Shown one piece after another: positions 1-6,730 of a DNA stretch of 39,587 nt. Position 1 is the first letter of the stretch, and each line of letters opens with the position of its first letter. Origin of the DNA: an uncultured Lachnospiraceae bacterium (GTDB taxonomy: Bacteria > Bacillota > Clostridia > Lachnospirales > Lachnospiraceae). Under the pieces are notes generated by a model. The model did no database searches. It saw nothing but the letters and a program-made list of their open reading frames with translations, and was not told where the DNA came from. The position numbers were made by a program, and so were the translations under genes. The stretch is taken from positions 1-39,587 of the forward strand of contig CAKRTZ010000020.1 in the NCBI GenBank assembly GCA_934402515.1, in the 5' to 3' direction.

Positions 1-1029
1 ATCGCTGCAGAAAGCCTCCGGGTTACCAAATTCCCCGTGTTTTGCCTGGGCTGCAATGTTTTTCCACATATCCCAGGACTCGCCGTAACCATTCTTGATG
101 CCGGAAAGGTCGGGTGCGTGGTTCTGGTCGCCATAGCAGGAGGTATCGGTACAGCAGCCATTGGTGATAAATACCAAATCATCCTCAATCAGGTCGATGG
201 TCTGCTCCTTGCCGTCCTTCACATAGACAATCTGTTTTGCAATCTGTTTGTCGCCAACGGTGTCGATGATGACATTCTTCACATCCATGCCGTACTCGAT
301 TGCCACGCCATGTGCCTCCAGGTATTTTACCAGAGGGAGAATCATACTCTCAAACTGGTTATACTTGGTGAAACGCAGAGCGCTGAAATCCGGGAGTCCG
401 TCAATGTGATGGACATAACGGCACAGGTAACGTTTCATTTCCAACGCACTGGACCAGCGCTGGAAAGCGAACATGGTCTGCCAGTACAGCCAGAAATTGG
501 TATTCCAGAAGGAATCCGGCAGCACATCAGAAATCTTTTTGTCCTCCAAATCCTCCTCCGGTGTGATGAATAACTGGGACAGTGCCAGCGCGGACTCTTT
601 GTCCAGTTCAAATTTTTTATCGGTATGGGCATCCTCGCCGCGGTTAATGGAGGCACGGCAGAGAGAATAGTTGGGGTCATGTTTGTTGAGCCAGTAATAC
701 TCGTCCAGCACGGACACGCCGGGTGTTTCAATGGAAGGAACATCACGGAAGGTATCCCACATAACTTCAAAGTGGTTATCCATCTCACGTCCGCCCCGCA
801 TGAAAAAGCCTTTGGTGACATCCTTGCGTCCGTCACAGCTGCCGCCTGCCAGCTCCAGTTTCTCAAGAAGGTGAATATGCTCGCCCTTCATCTGTCCATC
901 ACGCACCAGATAAAACGCTGCAGTCAGTCCAGCCAGTCCGGTTCCGATGATGTATGCTGATTTTTTATCCACATCCTTGGGCTTTTCGGGATGTGCAAAT
1001 GATTCATAAGTTCCTGCTGAATAATACAT
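1..1029 (-). CDS. ohyA: Oleate hydratase (MCRA family), 5' part only
   Basis: Oleate hydratase adds water to the cis-9 double bond of oleic acid to give 10-hydroxystearate, using FAD structurally; it helps gut bacteria detoxify unsaturated fatty acids. The first 343 residues are present and the gene runs off the left edge; the family is usually near 590 residues. Seen: dinucleotide-binding GTGLAG at residues 29-34, the RGGREM motif at 78-83 containing the conserved Glu, and the family-typical N-terminus MYYSAGTYES. The start at 1029 has AAGGAGG at 1037-1043, seven bases upstream. A second in-frame ATG at 1101 also has AAGGAGG at 1111-1117 and would add 24 residues. The upstream TetR gene is the likely local regulator. 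Confident family call. Confidence 0.93.
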   Translation of the reverse strand, partial: MYYSAGTYESFAHPEKPKDVDKKSAYIIGTGLAGLTAAFYLVRDGQMKGEHIHLLEKLELAGGSCDGRKDVTKGFFMRGGREMDNHFEVMWDTFRDVPSIETPGVSVLDEYYWLNKHDPNYSLCRASINRGEDAHTDKKFELDKESALALSQLFITPEEDLEDKKISDVLPDSFWNTNFWLYWQTMFAFQRWSSALEMKRYLCRYVHHIDGLPDFSALRFTKYNQFESMILPLVKYLEAHGVAIEYGMDVKNVIIDTVGDKQIAKQIVYVKDGKEQTIDLIEDDLVFITNGCCTDTSCYGDQNHAPDLSGIKNGYGESWDMWKNIAAQAKHGEFGNPEAFCSD

Positions 1030-1036
1030 AGTGAAT

Positions 1037-1117
1037 CCTCCTTGTTTTTCCGAAGGAAAAATCCGAATCCTATGAATGAGCAATGTCTCCTGCGGAGCCA
1101 TCGGATTTGTCCTCCTT
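1037..1117 (-). promoter_or_regulatory. Structured oleate hydratase leader with two RBS/start pairs
   Basis: The leader holds two perfect AAGGAGG sites (1111-1117 and 1037-1043), each followed at a good distance by an ATG in the hydratase frame (1101 and 1029). Arms at 1101-1108 and 1059-1066 (AAATCCGA and TCGGATTT on the minus strand) form a perfect 8-bp inverted repeat that includes the last bases of the first ATG region. A second small hairpin, TTTTTCC-TTC-GGAAAAA, lies just upstream of the second RBS. A regulatory role is inference. Confidence 0.45.
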
Positions 1118-1136
1118 GTTTTCTTGTTCTACTTAC

Positions 1137-1164
1137 AGTATAGCTTTCCCAGCAGAACTCACAA
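1137..1164 (-). promoter_or_regulatory. Candidate sigma-A promoter of oleate hydratase
   Basis: On the minus strand TTGTGA (1159-1164) and TATACT (1137-1142) are separated by 16 bases. It lies between the tetR terminator hairpin and the hydratase leader, which places the hydratase under its own promoter. Confidence 0.5.
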
Positions 1165-1171
1165 TAAACAG

Positions 1172-1205
1172 AAAAACCTCCGCGATAAAATTTTTATCAC
1201 GGAGG
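1172..1205 (-). terminator. Rho-independent terminator of tetR
   Basis: A 29-base nearly perfect palindrome (1177-1205) with arms CCTCCG.GATAAAA and TTTTATC.CGGAGG, one mismatch and a single central base. On the minus strand it is followed by TTTTTC (1172-1176), as expected for termination after tetR. The symmetry would also suit a repressor site, but the T-run favours a terminator. Confidence 0.7.
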
Positions 1206-1223
1206 CTCACATTGTATAGTTTT

Positions 1224-1247
1224 TTATCAAAACAGAAACTTTGATAA
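1224..1247. repeat. 8-bp inverted repeat, possible TetR operator
   Basis: TTATCAAA (1224-1231) and TTTGATAA (1240-1247) are perfect inverted arms with an 8-base spacer, just after the tetR stop and before its terminator. No T-run follows on the minus strand, so it is not an obvious terminator. Its position upstream of the hydratase promoter would suit an operator, but this is a guess. Confidence 0.3.
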
Positions 1248-1251
1248 GTTT

Positions 1252-1806
1252 TCAGAGTTTAAACCGGGACAACGCACTGGTAAGGTCACCCTGAATTACC
1301 ATGGCAAATTTCTTTACCAGTTCTTCCGGGTCGTCTTTCATGTCATCCCGAATCCAGTCCAGCATCAGTCCCACAAAAGAATAGGAGTACACTCTGGCAA
1401 TAAATTGTTTGTCCTCATCCCGGACAGTCGTTCCTGTTGCCCGCTCCTCAATCACGCCCATGAGCAGGTCATCCACCAGGGGATTTAAGTATTTCTCCAC
1501 CTGTTCCCGGTCTACGCAGTGGTACACATTCATAATGAAGGGTTTATTCTCCCGCACGGCCTCAAAAAGCTGGATAAAGCCCTGCTGCCAGGTGTCGTAG
1601 GTTCGCTTCTCATCCAGTGCTTTCCTTGCATCCTCAATGCAGCACCACTCCACCAAATCATAAATATCTTTAAAATGGTAGTAAAAGGTCATGCGGTTGA
1701 TGCCGCAGTCCTCCGCTATGTCGTTGATGGTGATTTTCGTCAGCGGCTTTTTCAGCAGAAGATTTTTCAGTGATTGTTCGAGTGCGCGTTTCGTAACCTG
1801 GGACAT
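1252..1806 (-). CDS. TetR-family transcriptional regulator
   Basis: A 184-residue one-domain regulator. The N-terminal helix-turn-helix is clear around residues 22-52, with INDIAEDCGINRMTFYYHF reading as the classic TetR recognition region; the C-terminal half resembles the TetR_C_8/DhaS type of ligand domain. An RBS (AAGGAG) lies upstream of the ATG. It is transcribed toward the oleate hydratase gene, so the likely role is control of fatty-acid hydration or detoxification; that link is inferred from position only. The SecB-like gene ends 40 bases upstream with no terminator visible between, so read-through from the accessory trio is possible. Confidence 0.85.
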   Translation of the reverse strand: MSQVTKRALEQSLKNLLLKKPLTKITINDIAEDCGINRMTFYYHFKDIYDLVEWCCIEDARKALDEKRTYDTWQQGFIQLFEAVRENKPFIMNVYHCVDREQVEKYLNPLVDDLLMGVIEERATGTTVRDEDKQFIARVYSYSFVGLMLDWIRDDMKDDPEELVKKFAMVIQGDLTSALSRFKL

Positions 1807-1846
1807 GGGGACTCCTTTCCTTAAGAATTAGCAAAAGGCAAACGCG

Positions 1847-2242
1847 CTACTCACCTGCTGTAAAATTAATAAAAGGAATATTATATGCACCATAAGGTGA
1901 TGCTGCTGTTATCTGTACAATAATGGGGCGCAAGTACGACACCAGAAGTGACGGTGCATTTTGATTTAACAACTTATCTACCATACCTTCCGTCAGACTT
2001 TCATCCCATCTGAAGTTAGCTTTTTCTGTTGCTTTGATATAGAATGGAGAAATATCTTCCCGTGTTCCAATCTCAAAATTCAGACCAACTGTAGCCTCCA
2101 TTTTGTTCTCACTTTTATTAACTTGTACTGACACACTAAGTGCTATTTGTACTTCCTGGTTGTCTTGACTATTGAATTTTTCATTAATATTGAATTCAAG
2201 TTCTGTTAATACTGGATTGGTAAACTGAAATGCACTTTCCAT
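1847..2242 (-). CDS. SecB-like chaperone (candidate TAC chaperone)
   Basis: A 131-residue protein with SecB-family features: an opening FQFTNPVLTELEFNINEKF like the first SecB strand, alternating beta-strand segments, and the hallmark C-terminal region NAPSLLVSYLRPIIVQIT (95-112) followed by a Pro/Gly loop and IPFINF. SecB-like proteins hold unfolded clients; in toxin-antitoxin-chaperone systems they protect one specific antitoxin. I chose the ATG at 2242 because AGGAG lies five bases upstream; the ATG at 2263 overlaps the previous stop and lacks such a site. The gene directly follows the antitoxin-like gene. Low-GC Firmicutes usually lack a general SecB, which fits a dedicated role. The family call is good; the system role is inferred. 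Confidence 0.78.
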   Translation of the reverse strand: MESAFQFTNPVLTELEFNINEKFNSQDNQEVQIALSVSVQVNKSENKMEATVGLNFEIGTREDISPFYIKATEKANFRWDESLTEGMVDKLLNQNAPSLLVSYLRPIIVQITAASPYGAYNIPFINFTAGE

Positions 2243-2250
2243 CTGTTCTC

Positions 2251-2622
2251 CTATGCCGCCCATGGGGAAAAATTATCATCTTTTGAACTAGTATATTGCG
2301 TACTCGTCTTTACTACTATCGTTTCTTTCGCGATTTTCTTTTTACTATCATAATAAATGTTGGTTTCACTTTTTACTCTAAGTGTCACTTCAACATTAAA
2401 TGTAGTTTCAAGCGGCTTTTCTTCCAAAAAAGATAAGTCCAAATCTGCAACATCTGCTGTAAATCCGTCTTCTGTTCGTCTGATTGTTACATTTCTGTTT
2501 ATTTTATCCAACTGCTCTCTATGATTCTCTATCTCTCTTTGCGTTGGTCTAAATAAGGAATTTGCAAAATTAACCGCATCGTCTTTTGATAAATGAATCG
2601 TTCTGGTAATTATATCATTCAT
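2251..2622 (-). CDS. Antitoxin-like protein of the candidate TAC module
   Basis: A 123-residue protein of no firmly recognised family. Residues about 6-41 (arginine, TIHLSKDD, AVNFANSLFRPT, then a helix ending EQLDKI) resemble the toxin-neutralising C-terminal peptide of DUF1778/TacA antitoxins, where a hydrophobic strand precedes a helix and a Leu-x-x-Pro turn. The ribbon-helix-helix DNA-binding part of TacA is not present. Residues about 44-112 look like beta-strands, and the tail is short, polar and ends SPWAA. It lies 19 bases after the GNAT gene with AAGGAGG upstream, and its end abuts the SecB-like gene. Antitoxin function is inferred from this resemblance and context. Confidence 0.55.
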   Translation of the reverse strand: MNDIITRTIHLSKDDAVNFANSLFRPTQREIENHREQLDKINRNVTIRRTEDGFTADVADLDLSFLEEKPLETTFNVEVTLRVKSETNIYYDSKKKIAKETIVVKTSTQYTSSKDDNFSPWAA

Positions 2623-2641
2623 GCCTGGCTCCTCCTTATTG

Positions 2642-3112
2642 TTATTCGTATTGACTCTCCAAATATGTCTCCAGTTCGTCAGAAAATCTCATACAGTCAA
2701 AATACATTGACTCTGTAGAAATATCCTGTCCCACTGTATTCTTTCTCATTCTTTTAAAACCCTGCTTTTCATACCATTCAACCAAATCGTTTCTGGCATC
2801 AATGGTAATTACTCGTATCGGCCAGTTTTCAGCAAACTGCTCTATATCTTTGATAATTACCTGCAGAGTATTTGTTCCTATCTTTTTGTTCTGATATTTT
2901 TTCTCGATTGCCAGGTATCTTATATGTACGGAGGAAATCTTATCTTCTTTTATATCTGCATTATATTCCGAAATTTCGTCAGGGAAGTCATCTAATTCAA
3001 TTTCTCTAAACAATATTTGATAGTATCCTAAAATAATATGATTGCTCATAATGCAATAGGCATACGCCTGAATTGTAGTGTTGCCATATTTTTCCCCTAT
3101 ATACACTAACAT
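2642..3112 (-). CDS. GNAT acetyltransferase, candidate TacT-type toxin
   Basis: A 156-residue GNAT-fold protein. Seen: HIILGYYQIL (25-34), which matches the GYYxL strand of TacT-type toxins; a YLAIEKKYQNKKIGT segment (66-80) carrying the acetyl-CoA pyrophosphate loop; and VITIDARNDLVEWYEKQGF (101-119), with Tyr115 at the position of the TacT catalytic Tyr. TacT enzymes acetylate aminoacyl-tRNA and stop translation; whether this one does is unknown. The ATG at 3112 has AGAGGA touching it; a GTG two codons later has better spacing and may be the real start. It is the first gene of the trio, downstream of a good promoter at 3137-3165. Confidence 0.72.
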   Translation of the reverse strand: MLVYIGEKYGNTTIQAYAYCIMSNHIILGYYQILFREIELDDFPDEISEYNADIKEDKISSVHIRYLAIEKKYQNKKIGTNTLQVIIKDIEQFAENWPIRVITIDARNDLVEWYEKQGFKRMRKNTVGQDISTESMYFDCMRFSDELETYLESQYE

Positions 3113-3136
3113 TCCTCTGATACAAATAGTTCTTTC

Positions 3137-3165
3137 AGTCTAACATTATTTATATTTTAAGTCAA
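3137..3165 (-). promoter_or_regulatory. Promoter of the GNAT/antitoxin/SecB trio
   Basis: On the minus strand TTGACT (3160-3165) and TAGACT (3137-3142) are spaced by exactly 17 bases, giving a start about 20 bases before the GNAT gene. The -35 touches the transposase stop codon (3166-3168), so the IS end may contribute the -35. No clear operator palindrome is visible. Confidence 0.6.
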
Positions 3166-4533
3166 TTATTTTCCCCGGTCTACAGCTGCTACCGGAAGTG
3201 CATTTATAAACGCATCCACCAATTCGCTGATTTTCTCATCTGGCAACTCGGTATTTTCCGTAAGCATTGTCCTGAACATTTGAAGCAGCATTTGAAATGC
3301 CTGTATCCATGTGATATCAGACATCTCATCAGAAAAGTATAAAAAGAGTTCGCCAAGGGAACGGTTATCGTTGGATTCCCGGCTTTCCAGTGATAACATC
3401 ATGTATCGGGTAAAAACAACTGCGATATGTGCTGTCATTGCATCATAGGACAAAGAATTACACTCTTTGCTCAAGTTAAGATAACTCTTGCATACCTTGA
3501 AGAACACCTTTATATCCCAGCGTTTTCCATAAATTCGGATGATTTCATCCTCATCCAGATTTATATCTGTGGAAATAAGACAGAGGTATTCCTTGCGTTT
3601 GTTGCGGTTGCGGACATAAACCACCTTTGCAGGAATGATTTCATCATCTTTTACAACATCGACCATAACAGAGAGCAGATATCTTGATCTTCCACGTCTC
3701 TTTTTATTCTTGTTGTAGATGGAAACCAAAGACATGTCTTCACCGTTGTAACGAAAGAACATCTTAGGAGTTTTCTTAACCATGCCGATCACATCATATC
3801 CAATCTCTTTTACAGCATGAAGTGTACTTGGAGAAGAAAACCAGCTGTCGAAGAGAACATATTTCGCAGGGATTGCCACCTTTTTAGCAGCTTCCAAAAG
3901 CGTAAGCATGACAGAGGTTCCTTTTTCCATGGACAGTTTTCTGCGTTTATAACCAACGGTTCTTTTGTCTACATTTGCAGCTTCATTGATTCGGTTTTTC
4001 TTGTTTTCTGTAGAAAGAAGAATGCTGTTTACCGGCAGAAATGTACTTCCATCTGACCATCCAAGAGTAAGCATTCGAAACCCCAAACGATATGTGTGCT
4101 TTGCGTGGTCATAGACTTTAGCAAGAAGCTCCACCTTTTTGGAACGGTTACGTTCAAACATGGAATCATCAATGATAAGGACATTGGCACGGGCCTCTGA
4201 ATCCAGTGGAATAATAGCATCTCGGATAATCCGGGAGGAAAGAATCGTTGTGAAGCGAATCCAGTTGATCTGGGTCATCTTCATAAAGCGATACACTGTA
4301 TCCTTTGCAAAAGCAGGAGTGTTCCGCCCTGTAATCAGGTTCATGTACATGCTTCTGTTAGAAAAAATCAGTAGAAACAGATACTGGAAGATTTCCGTTG
4401 CCGGAATCCCTTTCTTTTTGTAAGCGTTGGATGACTTTAAAGCTGAGGAAACATGAAATCTTACAAAAAATCTTTTGATAGATTTAGAAATCTGCTTATC
4501 ATTTTGAGTTGCTTGTGTTATACTTTTATTCAT
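3166..4533 (-). CDS. IS4-family DDE transposase, catalytic Glu replaced by Lys
   Basis: The enzyme would cut and join IS ends. Seen: an N-terminal DNA-binding region, the first catalytic Asp in NVLIIDDSMFE, the second in VLFDSWFSS, and the YREK-type block YGKRWDIKVFFKVCK. In the IS4 pattern Y-(2)-R-(3)-E-(6)-K the Glu position here is Lys, codon AAG at 3508-3510, one transition away from GAG. The transposase is otherwise full length, so it is probably inactive. I chose the ATG at 4533 because GGAGG lies eight bases upstream; the ATG at 4599 lacks an RBS. Codon and base composition are AT-richer than the core genes. Confidence 0.85.
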   Translation of the reverse strand: MNKSITQATQNDKQISKSIKRFFVRFHVSSALKSSNAYKKKGIPATEIFQYLFLLIFSNRSMYMNLITGRNTPAFAKDTVYRFMKMTQINWIRFTTILSSRIIRDAIIPLDSEARANVLIIDDSMFERNRSKKVELLAKVYDHAKHTYRLGFRMLTLGWSDGSTFLPVNSILLSTENKKNRINEAANVDKRTVGYKRRKLSMEKGTSVMLTLLEAAKKVAIPAKYVLFDSWFSSPSTLHAVKEIGYDVIGMVKKTPKMFFRYNGEDMSLVSIYNKNKKRRGRSRYLLSVMVDVVKDDEIIPAKVVYVRNRNKRKEYLCLISTDINLDEDEIIRIYGKRWDIKVFFKVCKSYLNLSKECNSLSYDAMTAHIAVVFTRYMMLSLESRESNDNRSLGELFLYFSDEMSDITWIQAFQMLLQMFRTMLTENTELPDEKISELVDAFINALPVAAVDRGK

Positions 4534-4660
4534 AGCATGAGCCTCCGGAAGTATGATTGTTTCTAGCAACTCAATTATATCAAAACCAGACGGTTTCATG
4601 CTATATTTATGCCAGTTATTATTGAATTTTCAAGGTGCATAGGCACTTATTCTAGTGCGA
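3166..4660 (-). mobile_element. IS4-family insertion sequence, ends not fully defined
   Basis: One transposase gene plus about 125 bases of upstream flank. No matching terminal inverted repeats or target duplication could be found. A small hairpin (GCACT 4643-4647, AGTGC 4654-4658) lies on the right side, where an IS end could be, but no counterpart exists near 3130-3166. The left end may be lost or lie at the transposase stop. The boundaries given are approximate. Confidence 0.6.
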
Positions 4661-4705
4661 AGTTTGAGTTTGTAAGTACACACTTTTTGCAGTCATGACA
4701 CAAGA

Positions 4706-4731
4706 AAAGCTCCCTCACAGGAAGGAGCTTT
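4706..4731. terminator. Hairpin between the IS and the cyclase remnant
   Basis: AAAGCTCC (4706-4713) and GGAGCTTT (4724-4731) form a perfect 8-bp stem with a 10-base loop. On the minus strand it is followed by TTTTCTTG. No gene upstream on that strand explains it, so it may be a remnant. Confidence 0.45.
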
Positions 4732-4744
4732 GTCTACAGTCTGA

Positions 4745-4772
4745 TAGTAGAAGGTTTCTACTAACTTTTTAC
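4745..4772 (+). terminator. Hairpin with T-run just upstream of the cyclase remnant
   Basis: TAGTAGAA (4745-4752) and TTCTACTA (4756-4763) form a perfect 8-bp stem with a 3-base loop, followed by ACTTTTTAC on the plus strand. It reads as a short intrinsic terminator or attenuator some 30 bases before the coding start at 4796. Confidence 0.5.
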
Positions 4773-4795
4773 AAAATATGCGAAAGGTGTTTTTC

Positions 4796-6225
4796 ATGAA
4801 TGTACACTCATTGCTGGACAAAGTAATTCATACTTTGGCTGGGATTGGGATTTTTTCTGTTTTTATTTTTTCCTGTCTCAGCATAGCAGTCAATATTGCT
4901 TCTCCTCATATGTATCATGTGACAGACTTGTTGGATAACTGGGTAGATGAAAATGGAGATTCATTCTCATTAAACTCTTTTCATACAGACAGCATCTCTG
5001 ATCCGCAGACACAAAGTGTTATCTGTACATTGGATTCTACAAGCACTGATATGGCTCTTTTATTCTGAAGCCGTAATATGTTTGTCGATATCTACGTAAA
5101 TGATGTCCTTGTATCTGAGGATGACAGAGAACAATCCGTAATATTTGGTACTTCTCCAGGCAGCCGCTGGCATATGATAGCTCTGGATTCCTCCAATCCT
5201 ACGATTACAATCCGGCTTGAGGGCACTCCATGCTATACCAATGTAAATGGACTGATTGATAATATATATGCCGGTTCTACCAGGGATGTATACCGCATCA
5301 TTACCAGTGAACGTTTTGCCGGATTTATTTTATCCGTATTTTTACAATTCATTACCCTGGTGCTGATCTGTTTATACGCTTATGTACACAAAAAATTCCA
5401 TATAGAAAAGGATTTACTGTACTTAGGAGAGGCAGCTTTCTTTTCCGCCCAGTGGGCAAGTGCAGAATCTCTTGTATGGCAGTTATTCTTCGTTTATTCT
5501 GAAGTATTCCATCTGTTGGGCTATCTGTCACTGATTGTTGTTCCTATTCCTTTCGGATTACTGGGAAGTTACCGGTTCAAAAAAGGCAGGATGAAGGCCT
5601 TCTCCAAAATATTCAGCCTGGCGGCAAGTATTAATCTGCTGGTCACAGTTCCCCTCCATATGCTAGGTATCGTGGAATTTCATTACACCATGAAATCCAC
5701 CCATATTTTAATTGTCATCATGCTGCCACTCATTGCATGTCTGCTTTTAAGCTATACCCATGCAGATCATATCAAGGGTCATAGAACTCTGTCCTATCCG
5801 GCGATTATAGTTCTTACCATATCTGTATTAATGGCTTTGAGTAAATATTACTTTGGAACGCATGGTGATTATACTCTGTACATCCGCATTGCGATTCTCT
5901 GCTTCCTGTTCTGCCTGATTCTGTATCAGCTCAACCAGGTTGCCGATCTGTTCGCCAAAGGACTGAAATCCGACATGATTCACGCATGGGCGGCGATGAA
6001 TTTCTTGTGGTTCTGACGGGTAATGATCCCGAAGCAGATTATCAGCTTGGTATCCAGCTGCTGCACAGTTACTGCGAAGAAATCAACCAGACCAACATGT
6101 CAGATTTCAGCTTTGAAGTTGCACATGGTTTTGTCCTCAGCAAAGGACAAGTCCTCGAAGATGTAATCAAAGAAGCAGACGGCAAAATGTACCACAACAA
6201 GCGTATACTTAAACACTTATTATAA
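4796..6225 (+). pseudogene. Decayed membrane-bound diguanylate cyclase (GGDEF)
   Basis: Reads as an N-terminal membrane segment, an extracytoplasmic beta-rich region, about six to seven membrane helices (5300-5960) and then a GGDEF domain remnant with MGGDEFLVVLTG and a normal end. An intact protein would make cyclic di-GMP. Lesions seen: an in-frame TGA at 5066-5068 (probably CGA before, giving the usual F-R-S), and a junction near 5980-5988 where the linker and the first half of the GGDEF domain (about 80 residues) are missing and the frame shifts. The start at 4796 has AAAGG eight bases upstream; the ATG at 4778 does not. Two independent disabling changes make restoration unlikely. Confidence 0.85.
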
Positions 6226-6274
6226 AGAAAAGGAAACGGTTTCAGAATTATCCAAAGCCGCTTCCTTTTTCTTA
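6225..6274. terminator. Bidirectional terminator between cyclase remnant and fabT
   Basis: AAGGAAACGG and CCGCTTCCTT form an imperfect stem flanked by A-rich and T-rich runs (TTTTTCTT on the plus strand, TTTTCTTT on the minus). It lies between two convergent genes and overlaps the fabT stop codon, ending the fab operon. Confidence 0.65.
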
Positions 6275-6712
6275 ACTGTCCAAAAAAGAAGAAATATTAC
6301 GCAGGCATTTAATCAGAACTTTCGTCTCGTCTTCATCCAGGTCTTTTACGACCGCCTGTATCATGTGCTTATGAAAGTCCCTGTGATGAAAGAAGGCTTT
6401 CCTTCCCTTATCCGTCAGGCTGACCAGTACAACCCTTTTATCTATCAGACTTCTCTCTCTCTTGATATAGCCCTTTTCTTCCAGACTGTTCATATTGGTA
6501 GTAAGGGTTCCCACCGTAACAGACAGCCTCTTGGCAATTGCTGACATTTTCTGTGGTTCTTCTATACCGATTGCCTCGATAATATGCATATCATTATTGG
6601 TGATATCCTTAAATTCCTCTGTTATCACTGCCTTGGCTTCTCTGTCCATCACATTATTGAACAGATTCACCAGTAATTCATTTAAAGTCCTGCTCGTATT
6701 ATTCTTCTCCAT
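6272..6712 (-). CDS. fabT: MarR-family fatty acid synthesis repressor FabT
   Basis: FabT represses fab genes, in streptococci with acyl-ACP as corepressor. The 146-residue protein has a winged helix: the recognition region MSAIAKRLSVTVGTLTTNMNSLEEKGYI followed by the wing R..IDKRVVLVSLTDKG, and the dimerising helices HRDFHKHMI. These resemble FabT closely. I chose the ATG at 6712 since GGAG lies nine bases upstream; an ATG at 6727 is poorly placed. It is the last gene of the ten-gene operon, unusual because FabT is often first, and FabT-like operators lie at the acpP promoter, implying autoregulation. Confidence 0.88.
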   Translation of the reverse strand: MEKNNTSRTLNELLVNLFNNVMDREAKAVITEEFKDITNNDMHIIEAIGIEEPQKMSAIAKRLSVTVGTLTTNMNSLEEKGYIKRERSLIDKRVVLVSLTDKGRKAFFHHRDFHKHMIQAVVKDLDEDETKVLIKCLRNISSFLDS

Positions 6713-6730
6713 GAATGTAATCTCCATTCT

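Noticed and set aside
435..866. A minus-strand 143-codon frame inside the oleate hydratase gene
   Set aside because: Same strand but wrong frame of a well-supported gene; lacks an RBS.
3113..4700. Terminal inverted repeats and target duplication of the IS
   Set aside because: No pair of matching ends could be found on the two sides, so exact ends are not claimed.
4660..4796. A cyclic-di-GMP riboswitch before the cyclase remnant
   Set aside because: Only two simple hairpins are present; no conserved riboswitch core was recognised.
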